Assembly: GCF_011682055.1 (NCBI RefSeq)
Contig: NZ_JAAQOM010000025.1
Location: forward strand, 26,709 to 90,708
Source of the DNA: Telluria antibiotica
GTDB taxonomy: Bacteria; Pseudomonadota; Gammaproteobacteria; Burkholderiales; Burkholderiaceae_D
Length of the DNA stretch: 64,000 nucleotides
Direction of reading: 5' to 3'
The position numbers and the translations under genes are program-made. Numbering within the stretch: the first letter of the stretch is position 1; the number at the start of each line of letters is the position of its first letter. Shown piece by piece: positions 1 through 7,070 of this stretch. The notes beneath the pieces were generated by a model that saw nothing but the letters and a program-made list of their open reading frames with translations, was not told where the DNA came from and did not search any database.

Positions 1-567
1 CCGTTCTTCCCTGTCGCCCAGACGGATCGTGTAGCGCGCCGACGTGTGCGACTTCGGGCCGATGAAGATGTCGTTCACGCCGTACAATTCCTGCCCGTTG
101 TTGAGGCGCGCCCTGGCCATCGTCACCTCCTGCATCGTGCGCCGCCGTGCCAGCACGTCCGGCATCAGCTTCGCGAGATCCCGTACCTGGAACGGCAGCA
201 GCACGCCATCCCAGCGCGCCGGGTCGGGATTCACGCCGACCAGCGGATGGCCGTCGAGGTACTTCATCGTGTTCGCCACCAATCCGTCCTGGCCAAGCGC
301 GACGACGAGGTCACCCGGTCCGAACAGGAAGTTCGGCAAGAAGCCGCGCTCCACCATTTGCACGCGGCCGAAGTGCCGCAGCGCGCTGTCGGCGTCGCGC
401 ACGCACGCATGGTAGGTGTCGTGCTCGCGCACATAGTCGGAGAAGTCGGCGCCAAGGTGCTCGATGTAGAACTTCGCCTGGTTCACCGTGTTGTAACGCG
501 CGACGAGGTCTTCCAGCCGGGTCTTGCGCGTGACGAGCACGATCTTGTTGTCCATGCGCCGGTCCAT
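1..567 (-). CDS. NAD-kinase-like protein (3' end outside window)
   Basis: Partial gene; its N-terminal 189 codons are visible, starting MDRRMDNKIVLVTRK. Two blocks match the NAD kinase/diacylglycerol kinase fold: LGQDGLVANT, where the canonical nucleotide-binding GGDG reads GQDG, and GVNDIFIG, which resembles the conserved NE/ND motif. It probably phosphorylates NAD or a related nucleotide or sugar substrate; the substrate is not readable. The ATG lies 2 bases beyond the stop of the SPFH gene, so the two are translationally coupled. A second ATG at 555 is possible. The family is likely, the activity uncertain because of the altered GGDG. Confidence 0.7.
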   Translation of the reverse strand, partial: MDRRMDNKIVLVTRKTRLEDLVARYNTVNQAKFYIEHLGADFSDYVREHDTYHACVRDADSALRHFGRVQMVERGFLPNFLFGPGDLVVALGQDGLVANTMKYLDGHPLVGVNPDPARWDGVLLPFQVRDLAKLMPDVLARRRTMQEVTMARARLNNGQELYGVNDIFIGPKSHTSARYTIRLGDREER

Positions 568-569
568 AT

Positions 570-1589
570 TCACCCCGCCGGCGACGCGATGATCTCCCGC
601 AGCAAATCCGGCGTCACGTTGAGCTGGCCGATCTTGCCTGCCTTTTCCGCCAGTTCCTGGAACGCCAGCGCAATCATGTGGCCCGGCTGCATGCCCGACA
701 CGGCCAGCGCCTGCACGGTCTTCGGATCGACACCGGCATAGGCCTGCAGCAAGGCCGAGACGGCGTGGGCCTTGACGTCGGCTTCGCGCTTGACGTTGTC
801 CATCGACAGCGCGACGAGGTCGGTGTTCTTGGCCTCAAGCGCGATCTTCGCTTCCATCTCGGATTGCTGGAGCTCGTGCTGCTTCTGCTGGATGCTGCGC
901 TCGGCTTCCATCTGCGTCTCGCGGATCTGGCGCTTCTTGGCTTCGACCGCGATCTCCGTGTTCAGCTCGTTTTCCTTGATCCGCCGCTCTTGTTCGACGG
1001 CCGCATTGCGTCGCGCATACACGGCCTCGTCGGCCTCGCGCAGGATCTGCTCGCGCGCCTGCGCTTCCAGTGCGCGCGCGGTCTCGGGCGTCGGCTTGAT
1101 GGCGAGGAACGACAGCCCGAGAATCTCGATCCCCAGCGTCTGCAACTCGGCATTGCTCCTGACCGCCTCGGTGACGAGCGTGACCAGTTTGTCGGTTGCC
1201 TTCAGGGCATCGCGCAGCGGCAGATTCTGGACGCCCTTGCGCGTAATGACCTTCACCACGTTGATGACGCGCTGTGGCAGCTTTTGCGGATCTTCCGCGA
1301 TGTACTTCTGCGTCACCGGATTGATCGAGAAATCCAGCAATTCGCTGATCCGCTTCGGATCGGCGATACGGTACGTGATCTGGCCCTGGATCGTGATCGT
1401 CTGAAAATCGGCTGACGTCTCTTCGAAGATGAACGGCACGTCCTCACTGCTGGTCGGCACGGCAACCATCGCCGTCGTCGGCGCGTAGTAGAAAAAAGCG
1501 AGGCCGACACCTTCGCGCTTGACGACACCGTGCTTGAACTGCATGACGTACGTCGTCGGCTGGAACTTGATGAATTTGACGCTCAGCAT
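570..1589 (-). CDS. SPFH/band-7 domain protein
   Basis: 339 aa. The N-terminal ~180 residues look like an SPFH (stomatin/prohibitin/flotillin) domain. Residues ~180-275 form a charged Glu/Arg/Lys/Gln-rich coiled coil (AQAREQILREADEAVYARR onward), and a short globular tail follows. There is no hydrophobic N-terminal segment, so it is probably peripheral or cytoplasmic rather than an integral stomatin. SPFH proteins oligomerise and scaffold membrane or protease complexes. It sits between the Nudix-like regulator (2 bases upstream) and the NADK-like gene (2 bases downstream), which implies one operon and possibly a scaffold role for NAD-linked chemistry. The partner is inferred only. Confidence 0.85.
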   Translation of the reverse strand: MLSVKFIKFQPTTYVMQFKHGVVKREGVGLAFFYYAPTTAMVAVPTSSEDVPFIFEETSADFQTITIQGQITYRIADPKRISELLDFSINPVTQKYIAEDPQKLPQRVINVVKVITRKGVQNLPLRDALKATDKLVTLVTEAVRSNAELQTLGIEILGLSFLAIKPTPETARALEAQAREQILREADEAVYARRNAAVEQERRIKENELNTEIAVEAKKRQIRETQMEAERSIQQKQHELQQSEMEAKIALEAKNTDLVALSMDNVKREADVKAHAVSALLQAYAGVDPKTVQALAVSGMQPGHMIALAFQELAEKAGKIGQLNVTPDLLREIIASPAG

Positions 1590-1591
1590 GA

Positions 1592-2260
1592 TTACAACCC
1601 CCTTTCGATCAATGTCAGCCGGTCACGCAGTTCCGGCTTCAGGCGATACAGCTGTGCCGGGCGATGCGCGCCGCCCGCGGAGAATGCGCCCTCGACGGGT
1701 TCGAGCATGTCCATTTCCGTCATCTTGCGGCGGAAGCTCACCTTGTTGAGCGCCTCGCCCATCAACGCTTCGTACACACGCTGCAGTTGCGGCAACGTGA
1801 ACGTTTCGCCGGCCAGGTAACAGGGCAGCGACGAATACTGGCTCTTGCTGCGCAGGCGTGCCACCGCGGTGTCGATGATGAGGCGGTGGTCGAATGGCAG
1901 GCCGACCGGCTTGTCGACGCCGACGAGTTTCACGTCCGGGTGCCCTGCGCTGTCGATGACGTCGAACGGCACCAGTGCGTAATACACGACCGACACCGAC
2001 CATCCGCGCGGGTCGCGCGCGGGACCGGAGAACGTCGCCAGCTGCTCCAGGTACGGCGGTTCGATCGCGGTCTTGTCGCGCAATACGCGCAAGGCGGCAT
2101 CGCGGGTGTCGGCATCGTCCTGCTGTCGGATGAAGCCTCCCGGTAAAGCGGCCACGCCCTTGAAAGGCTCACGATCGCGACGGAGCAGCGCGACTTTCAA
2201 CATATCGTCCTGCAGCGTCAGCAGCACGACGTCGACAGTACACAGGATTTGCTGCATCAC
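1592..2260 (-). CDS. Nudix-related transcriptional regulator, NrtR-like
   Basis: 222 aa. Residues 1-~140 form a Nudix fold and ~150-222 a winged-helix-like C-terminus, the architecture of NrtR regulators that sense NAD-derived ligands such as ADP-ribose. The Nudix box at residues 41-66 begins GGFIRQQDD but its helix reads ALRVLRDKT: the catalytic REXXEE glutamates are missing. It therefore probably binds but does not hydrolyse its ligand. It heads an operon with the SPFH and NADK-like genes. Two palindromic AT-rich sites lie just upstream, consistent with autoregulation. An ATG one codon in (MQQ) is an equal start candidate. Confidence 0.8.
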   Translation of the reverse strand: MMQQILCTVDVVLLTLQDDMLKVALLRRDREPFKGVAALPGGFIRQQDDADTRDAALRVLRDKTAIEPPYLEQLATFSGPARDPRGWSVSVVYYALVPFDVIDSAGHPDVKLVGVDKPVGLPFDHRLIIDTAVARLRSKSQYSSLPCYLAGETFTLPQLQRVYEALMGEALNKVSFRRKMTEMDMLEPVEGAFSAGGAHRPAQLYRLKPELRDRLTLIERGL

Positions 2261-2278
2261 GCCTCCGGGAACAAGTAC

Positions 2279-2299
2279 TTAGTATTCAAATTAACTTAA
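2279..2299. promoter_or_regulatory. Imperfect palindrome, candidate operator 1
   Basis: A 21-bp AT-rich imperfect palindrome with left end TTAGT and right end TTAA, about 20 bp upstream of the Nudix regulator start. It aligns at 15 of 21 positions with the perfect palindrome at 2354-2374. It lies in an island of low GC inside high-GC DNA, typical of a promoter/operator. Assignment to the Nudix-type regulator is inference from position. Confidence 0.45.
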
Positions 2300-2353
2300 G
2301 AGAGCTGGCGCCGCCGCGGTAGTCCGCAGCATCCTGAGATCACTATAACATAG

Positions 2354-2374
2354 TTAGTTTAAGATTTAAACTAA
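2354..2374. promoter_or_regulatory. Perfect palindrome, candidate operator 2
   Basis: Half-sites TTAGTTTAA (2354-2362) and TTAAACTAA (2366-2374) are exact reverse complements separated by GAT. The site lies ~95 bp upstream of the Nudix regulator and ~200 bp upstream of the divergent PAAR gene. The rest of 2375-2576 shows no gene; it ends with a purine-rich GGGGGAA Shine-Dalgarno for the PAAR ORF. Confidence 0.55.
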
Positions 2375-2576
2375 GTTCGCGCATTGTCCCCGACCGCGCC
2401 AATGCGGCACACAAATTTGGCTTCAGGATTGGTCGGGTTGTCATAAGCCGCTTCACATGCCCAGCAGTTCGGCGCGCTTCTTTGTGCCAAGCCAATATCT
2501 ACGGTTGCGCCCCAGCTAGATTGGTTCTTCGCCTACCTATCGGTCGGGTAGCGCGATCCTTTGGCTCGGGGGGAAT

Positions 2577-3149
2577 ATGAAACGACATACGATCACTGAA
2601 GGGGCTACGACAACGGCGGGCGGCAAGGTGGTTGGCGCCAGCAGCCTCGGGGCGATCAACGGCGCTCGGATTGCGCTTGAAAACGACCCGGTTTCATGCC
2701 CTGCCTGTAAAAGCACAGGTCACATCGTGTGCGCCGGCGCTCGCCTCGAAGAACGCTGGAACGGCATCCAAGTGGCGCTCGAAAACGACCTGTGTGTCTG
2801 TAAGTGTCATCCGTATCCGCGCCTCATCTCGAGCCAAACCGTCCGATATCAAGTCGTCTCGGACGATGCTGGTAGCCAGAAAGTTGCCCGGGACAGCGAG
2901 ACAACGTCGAAAGCGGCCGCCGCCGAACAGCCGGATTCGTATGACCAGCACTTTCACGTAAAGGACGAGGCGGGTCAGCCTCTCGCAGATTTTCCGTATG
3001 TGATCGAACTCAGCAGTGGTCGCCGCCTCGAGGGCAGGACAGACCGGGACGGAAAGACCGCCACTGTCGCGGCATCAAATGCCGAGCGCGCTACGCTCAT
3101 CGTCTACGCGAGGGAAACAACTCCTCTCAACCCGGCATGGGACCGATAA
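2577..3149 (+). CDS. PAAR-domain protein with C-terminal extension (T6SS spike tip)
   Basis: 190 aa. Residues 1-~85 resemble a PAAR-type spike domain: TTTAGGKVVGAS, then NDPVSCPACKSTGH and a closing CVCKCHPYP, with the Cys/His residues expected for metal binding. PAAR proteins sharpen the VgrG needle of type VI secretion and carry effectors. Residues ~115-190 (DQHFHVKDEAGQPL, then GRRLEGRTDRDGKT) look like the transthyretin-type adaptor found on VgrG/PAAR proteins that recruits a separate effector. No toxin domain is fused. The downstream SLT gene begins one base after the stop, so the cargo is probably delivered through that adaptor. The ATG follows a GGGGGAA ribosome site. Confidence 0.8.
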   Translation: MKRHTITEGATTTAGGKVVGASSLGAINGARIALENDPVSCPACKSTGHIVCAGARLEERWNGIQVALENDLCVCKCHPYPRLISSQTVRYQVVSDDAGSQKVARDSETTSKAAAAEQPDSYDQHFHVKDEAGQPLADFPYVIELSSGRRLEGRTDRDGKTATVAASNAERATLIVYARETTPLNPAWDR

Positions 3150-3150
3150 T

Positions 3151-3726
3151 ATGTCGACGAAAAAGATCATCAAGACGCACACTGCGCAGCTGACGTCGAT
3201 ATCAGATAAGAAGGCGGTGGATGTAGAGATCGAGGATCTCGCCCGACTGCGCGAGATACGTGCGCTGGTCGAGGCAAACAATCAATCCAGCTTACCCACC
3301 GAATTAGTCATATGCCAGATTTACATGGAGTCCCGCTTTGACAAGAACGCACGCAGCGACGGAAGCAGTGCTCGGGGACTGATGCAGCTGCTGAGGGCGC
3401 CGATTCGGGAGCTTTATCGACTCGAGAACCTCAAGAAACCTTCGCGCGAGCGCAGACGTGAAGCTGACCTCTACCGCGAAGCGGACGAGTTCCACGACAG
3501 CGCCCAGATTCTGGACGAAGCGACGAACATACGCGTTGGCACGGCCTATATGCGGGCACTCATCGAGAAGCGTACGGCCGCTCATGCAACGGATCCTGTC
3601 AGCGAAGCATACAAGGATTACCGCGGTGTCAGGAACGGCATCTACTACAGCAAAATCAAAGCGGCCGCAGAAAGATTGAAAGCGGCTCCTGAGTCCATGC
3701 AGGTACTACGAGATATGGTGAAATGA
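3151..3726 (+). CDS. SLT-type lytic transglycosylase, putative T6SS peptidoglycan effector
   Basis: 191 aa from the ATG one base after the PAAR stop; the reading frame is open further upstream, but those codons lie inside the PAAR gene. Residues ~48-165 resemble an SLT goose-lysozyme-like fold: ICQIYMESRFDKNA contains catalytic Glu60 followed by Ser, and GLMQL (76-80) is the second conserved block. Such enzymes cleave MurNAc-GlcNAc bonds in the periplasm. There is no signal peptide, which fits delivery by the PAAR spike rather than Sec export. Base composition is visibly less GC-rich than the flanks, suggesting a mobile cassette. A phage or housekeeping transglycosylase is less likely given the neighbours. 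Confidence 0.75.
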   Translation: MSTKKIIKTHTAQLTSISDKKAVDVEIEDLARLREIRALVEANNQSSLPTELVICQIYMESRFDKNARSDGSSARGLMQLLRAPIRELYRLENLKKPSRERRREADLYREADEFHDSAQILDEATNIRVGTAYMRALIEKRTAAHATDPVSEAYKDYRGVRNGIYYSKIKAAAERLKAAPESMQVLRDMVK

Positions 3727-4274
3727 AAAATTCGGTTCTATTGCTGTGCTGTGTGCTCGCTCACGCATTTTCCGAGGCAGCCGAACTGGTGAAAACGTGT
3801 GATGTCGGCAGCAAAGCCGGAAGCCGAGTCGATGTATTTCGTGATTCGAAAATCGGGGACACCTACGTTTATTACTTGCGGCAGAACGACTCGACGCGTT
3901 CGTTTTTTGAGGACAAAGACAGTTCAAGAGGAGCATCCGTCCACATTGCCTGTGTCGGTTCGCATACCAGAGCGCTCGTGGTCTCCGGCGAGTTCACTGC
4001 GAACTTCCTTCAAGGTTTCGTACTCAGTCGTAGTCCAGTGAACGGACTGGTCGAGCGGCTGGACTTTGCTGAAAAGAACCGGCCCTCCTGGCTGTATCTG
4101 TCCCCTTCCGAGACGGACGTCGTCATACGCACGAGCGGCTATGGAGAGACCAACAACAGGTTCATCGTTTATCGTCACTTCACGGGGGCGGACACCGAAC
4201 CCCAGGTCGTTCCAATGGACGAGTTGCCGGCCCGCGCGGGCGCCGAGGTCATCGAGCTGGATGGTCGCCCGTGA
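3723..4274 (+). CDS. Putative periplasmic immunity protein
   Basis: 183 aa, no recognised domain. Its ATG overlaps the SLT stop (ATGA), so translation is coupled. Residues 1-19 form a signal peptide (LLLCCVLAHAFSEA), placing it in the periplasm where a peptidoglycan effector acts. Cys26 and Cys77 could form a disulfide. Coupling directly behind a PAAR-linked cell-wall hydrolase and the export signal both fit the cognate immunity protein. That is inference; no direct family evidence is visible. It is the most AT-rich gene in the window. Confidence 0.6.
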   Translation: MKNSVLLLCCVLAHAFSEAAELVKTCDVGSKAGSRVDVFRDSKIGDTYVYYLRQNDSTRSFFEDKDSSRGASVHIACVGSHTRALVVSGEFTANFLQGFVLSRSPVNGLVERLDFAEKNRPSWLYLSPSETDVVIRTSGYGETNNRFIVYRHFTGADTEPQVVPMDELPARAGAEVIELDGRP

Positions 4275-4282
4275 CCATCCAG
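4257..4282 (+). terminator. Stem-loop over the end of the effector cassette
   Basis: CTGGATGGTC (4257-4266) pairs perfectly with GACCATCCAG (4273-4282) around a 6-base loop. It spans the stop codon of the immunity gene. No U tract follows, so it is either a 3' stabilising hairpin or a weak terminator. Confidence 0.4.
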
Positions 4283-4329
4283 CGCAACTGATATCCGCTT
4301 AACGGAAATAGTCGTTTCGGTTGGCGCCG

Positions 4330-4537
4330 TCAAAAGCTTCCCGACTTCATGCAGCACCTGTTGAAATGCCGTCCGGAGCCGCACGGGCATGGATCGTTGC
4401 GCCCGAGCTTTTCGACGAGCTCCTTATCGCCGTGCACGAACCGGACACCGCGTTTGACCGCCGTTTCAGACGGGAAGCCTTTCCTGCGCTTGCTGGAGAT
4501 CTCGAAAGGACGGTTGATCGATGTGTCTGGTTTTCAT
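4330..4537 (-). pseudogene. SEC-C motif protein, frameshifted
   Basis: A good ribosome site (AAGGAGA) precedes ATG 4537, which reads MKTRHIDQ and then in frame runs only to RLPV-stop. Shifting one base at about 4512 recovers RPFEISSKRRKGFP, then VHGDKELVEKLGRNDPCPCGSG and a final RCCMKSGSF-stop. NDPCPCGSG with the later CC is a SEC-C zinc-binding motif. The interval is 208 bases, one more than a multiple of three, as expected for a single inserted base. It is either a real disruption or a sequencing error. Small SEC-C proteins are usually stand-alone metal-binding proteins of unknown function. Confidence 0.7.
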
Positions 4538-4563
4538 GATTGTTCTCCTTGTGATGAACCGGC

Positions 4564-5316
4564 TCATGCGCCGAGCGCGTATTTCTTCAATTCTTTCGCG
4601 CCGAGCTGGCGCTTCGATACGGCGTACGTTTCCGCAACGCCATGCTGGCGTTGCACCCATTCCTTGCGGACGACATCCCAGAACGCGCCGCAGACGATGT
4701 CTTTTCCTTGCACGCGAGGCGCTGGCAATAGGCCCAGCGTCACCTCGTACCAGATGCCGTCGATGCGTCGCAGTTGACGGTGGACGTCGATGTCGCGGCA
4801 ATCGAGGTGATCCTGTGCCTGTTTCGTCTCGCGCATTTGCCGATTGCGCCTGTCCCAAGAAACGAAACGGCGATTGCGCAGCAGGATGCCGGTCTTTGGA
4901 TGTACGAACAGCTCGACGTCGGCCTCCTCGAGCGCTACTTCCTTGCGGTTCCACCAGTTCTGGTTGCGGACGACCACCCTGCCCCCGCTAGGTGTCTCCA
5001 CCCAATGCGTATCAGTCGCGACGAAGTCGCCGATATGCTGAAGAATGTGCTGCTTGACCGTGCTGCGCGCATCGATCGTTGCCCGGATCTCGCTGTAGAC
5101 CTTGTCCCACGGACGGTCCACCTGCTGCTCCAGGTAGCGCTTCAATGGCGCGAGGTTTTCGTTCAGCCATTTCGGCCGTTGGGTATAGCCGCGCTTCATG
5201 CCGAGCCGGCCCGGCGCATTCTCGTCGTTGCGAAACTTGCGGCCGTCGCGGCTATAGCCATTGCTGTTGACGAGCCGCGGCCGTTCCACGATCACTTTGA
5301 ACATGTCTTCACGCAT
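4564..5316 (-). CDS. Hypothetical protein linked to rtcB
   Basis: 250 aa from ATG 5316 (MREDMFKVIVERPRL), preceded by GGAAGG. No domain recognised. The protein is highly basic and rich in Arg, Trp and Tyr (DGRKFRNDENAPG, RPKWLNENLAPLKRYL, NQNWWNRKE), with no membrane or export signal, so it is a plausible RNA- or nucleic-acid-binding cytoplasmic protein. It is third in the rtcB operon and overlaps the preceding 56-aa gene by 8 bases. A role accompanying RNA ligation is suggested only by context. A longer in-frame upstream extension is rejected because it lies within the small gene. Confidence 0.6.
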   Translation of the reverse strand: MREDMFKVIVERPRLVNSNGYSRDGRKFRNDENAPGRLGMKRGYTQRPKWLNENLAPLKRYLEQQVDRPWDKVYSEIRATIDARSTVKQHILQHIGDFVATDTHWVETPSGGRVVVRNQNWWNRKEVALEEADVELFVHPKTGILLRNRRFVSWDRRNRQMRETKQAQDHLDCRDIDVHRQLRRIDGIWYEVTLGLLPAPRVQGKDIVCGAFWDVVRKEWVQRQHGVAETYAVSKRQLGAKELKKYALGA

Positions 5317-5479
5317 GATCTTTTCCTTCCCGATCCTGTCCGATGACCCATGAGCGCAATGCCTGCTTTTCCAGGCGACGCACCTTGCGCTCCGCCCGAT
5401 ACGTCCCATGCGCGCCCGCATTGCGCTGCCTGGCCGCGACCGCATGCGGATTGCGCGGCTTCACCGATTTGATCTTCAT
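5309..5479 (-). CDS. Small basic protein between rtcB and the hypothetical gene
   Basis: 56 aa, starting MKIKSVKPRNPHAVAARQRN and ending EGKDHA. It starts 4 bases after the rtcB stop, with AAGGGG as ribosome site inside the rtcB end, and overlaps the next gene by 8 bases. This tight packing supports a genuine translated gene. It is very rich in Arg/Lys/His, which suggests a nucleic-acid-binding peptide. No family recognised. Confidence 0.6.
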   Translation of the reverse strand: MKIKSVKPRNPHAVAARQRNAGAHGTYRAERKVRRLEKQALRSWVIGQDREGKDHA

Positions 5480-5482
5480 GTC

Positions 5483-6691
5483 TTACCCCTTGATGCAAAC
5501 GACCTGGCGCAGCGTGTGCACGACCTCGACCAGATCCGTCTGATGCGCCATCACCTTGTCGATGTCCTTGTACGCGGCCGGAATCTCGTCGACCACGCCG
5601 CCGTCCTTGCGGCATTCGATGCCGGCCGTCTGCGCCGCCAGGTCGAAGCGGTCGAATTTGCGTTTCGCTTCGCTGCGGCTCATGTGGCGTCCCGCGCCAT
5701 GCGAGCATGAACAGAACGATTCCGGATTCCCCTTGCCGCGCACGATGTAGCTCTTCGCGCCCATGCTGCCCGGGATAATGCCGAGCTCGCCTTCGCGCGC
5801 GGAGATCGCACCCTTGCGCGTGACGAACAGGCGCTCGCCGCCATGCGATTCGCGCGCCACGTAGTTGTGGTGGCAGTTGATCGCTTCGCCATCGAGCTTG
5901 AACGGCGGCGCATACTGCGCCAGCACGTCCACGACGCGGCGCATCATCTCGCGGCGGTTGATGCGCGCGTAATCCTGCGCCCACTCCACCGCGTCGATGT
6001 AGTCGTCGAACAGCGTCGATCCCTCGCTGAAATAGGACAGGTCCTTGTCCGGCAAATGGATCTGGTGCCGCTGCATGTCCTTGCGCGCCGCCGCGATGAA
6101 ATAGCGGCCGATGACGTTGCCGATGCCGCGCGAACCGGAATGCAGCATGATCCAGACGCGTTCTTCTTCGTCGAGACAGATCTCGATGAAGTGATTGCCA
6201 CCGCCGAGCGTGCCCAGCTGGCAGATCCACGTCTGCGTGAATTTCTGCTGCATCTTCATGATGCCGCCGTGCTTGCCGACGATGACGTCCAGCCGGTCGT
6301 TCAGCGGCCGCCCGACGCGCGCGTGGGCCGAGCCTCGCACCTTGTCCCAGGCGTGCTGCTCGAAGCCGACCGGCACGGCCGCCTCGATCGCGCTGCGCAG
6401 GCGGGCCAGGCTGTCGGGCAGCTGGCTCGCGGTCAGGGTCGTGCGCACGGCATTCATGCCGCAGCCGATGTCGACGCCGACGGCGGCCGGGATGATCGCG
6501 GACCGCGTCGGGATCACGCTGCCGATGGTGGCGCCGATGCCGGCGTGCACGTCGGGCATCGCGGCGACGTGCGGATGGACGATCGGAAGGTCGGCGATGT
6601 TCAGCAGTTGCTGCAACGCCGCGTGGTCGATATCGTCCGTGTAGATGTGCACCGGGACGCGTCCCTTGTGCAGTGTTTGTACGATGGGCAT
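5483..6691 (-). CDS. rtcB: RNA-splicing ligase RtcB
   Basis: 402 aa, full length. RtcB joins RNA 2',3'-cyclic phosphate or 3'-phosphate ends to 5'-OH ends using GTP and Mn2+, repairing tRNA and rRNA cut by nucleases. Metal and active-site motifs are intact: GVDIGCGM (Asp74, Cys77), GGGNHFIE (His167), CHHNY (~273-277), and SHGAGR containing the His331 that becomes guanylylated. No rtcA or sigma54 regulator rtcR is present in this window. Instead the gene is preceded by a leader ORF and terminator. Two small genes follow in the same operon. Confidence 0.95.
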   Translation of the reverse strand: MPIVQTLHKGRVPVHIYTDDIDHAALQQLLNIADLPIVHPHVAAMPDVHAGIGATIGSVIPTRSAIIPAAVGVDIGCGMNAVRTTLTASQLPDSLARLRSAIEAAVPVGFEQHAWDKVRGSAHARVGRPLNDRLDVIVGKHGGIMKMQQKFTQTWICQLGTLGGGNHFIEICLDEEERVWIMLHSGSRGIGNVIGRYFIAAARKDMQRHQIHLPDKDLSYFSEGSTLFDDYIDAVEWAQDYARINRREMMRRVVDVLAQYAPPFKLDGEAINCHHNYVARESHGGERLFVTRKGAISAREGELGIIPGSMGAKSYIVRGKGNPESFCSCSHGAGRHMSRSEAKRKFDRFDLAAQTAGIECRKDGGVVDEIPAAYKDIDKVMAHQTDLVEVVHTLRQVVCIKG

Positions 6692-6761
6692 AACTTGTCC
6701 ATAAAAGGTTCGTTATGCCGGCGTTCCTGCGGCGGAAGAAAACGGACTTCCGAAAAGCAAA

Positions 6762-6789
6762 AACCCCGGCGAGTTTCCTCACCGGGGTT
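6762..6789 (-). terminator. Intrinsic terminator in the rtcB leader
   Basis: On the minus strand AACCCCGG (6789-6782) pairs with CCGGGGTT (6769-6762), followed by a T-rich run (TTTTTGCTTTT). This is a textbook Rho-independent terminator placed ~70 bp upstream of rtcB, so transcripts from the promoter at 6966 must read through it to reach rtcB. Confidence 0.7.
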
Positions 6790-6826
6790 CTGAAGAACGG
6801 CCGGCTCGAGGAGGCATGCGTGCCTG

Positions 6827-6850
6827 GCCCCGAGCGCGGATGCTCGGGGC
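6827..6850 (-). promoter_or_regulatory. Hairpin abutting the leader-ORF stop codon
   Basis: GCCCCGAGC and GCTCGGGGC form a 9-bp perfect stem with a 6-base loop, beginning at the last base of the leader stop codon. A ribosome paused or terminating on the leader would disrupt it. It precedes the terminator hairpin by ~38 bases. Confidence 0.5.
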
Positions 6851-6888
6851 TATCTGTCTTGCGAGTTGTCGATAGCCGTACGTGGCAT
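6850..6888 (-). CDS. Candidate leader peptide upstream of rtcB (12 aa)
   Basis: ATG at 6888 is preceded by AGGAAAGGA with good spacing and encodes MPRTAIDNSQDR followed by TAG. It begins ~40 bases downstream of a predicted promoter and ends exactly at a strong hairpin, which is followed by a terminator. This is the layout of translational attenuation. No single amino acid is repeated, so it is not a classical biosynthetic attenuator. Translation is unproven. Confidence 0.4.
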   Translation of the reverse strand: MPRTAIDNSQDR

Positions 6889-6936
6889 AGCCGTTCCTTT
6901 CCTGAAAATGGGTTGATCGAAAATCGATGAGGTGCG

Positions 6937-6966
6937 ATTCTGCGGCAACTCGATCTTTCTTGTCAA
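6937..6966 (-). promoter_or_regulatory. Predicted sigma70 promoter of the rtcB leader
   Basis: Minus-strand TTGACA (6966-6961), a perfect -35 box, is followed after 18 bases by CAGAAT (6942-6937), a 4/6 match to -10. Initiation would fall near 6930, giving a ~240-base 5' leader before rtcB. The remaining 6967-7070 stretch holds the jet promoter (TACAAT at 7044-7049). Confidence 0.5.
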
Positions 6967-7070
6967 ACGATGCATAAACTCCATTGCATCGATGTTGTTT
7001 TCTCCGCAATAACCTCACAAGAAAGCACTTCGATCGCCTGCGCTACAATGATGCGTCCACTCTTCGCGCA

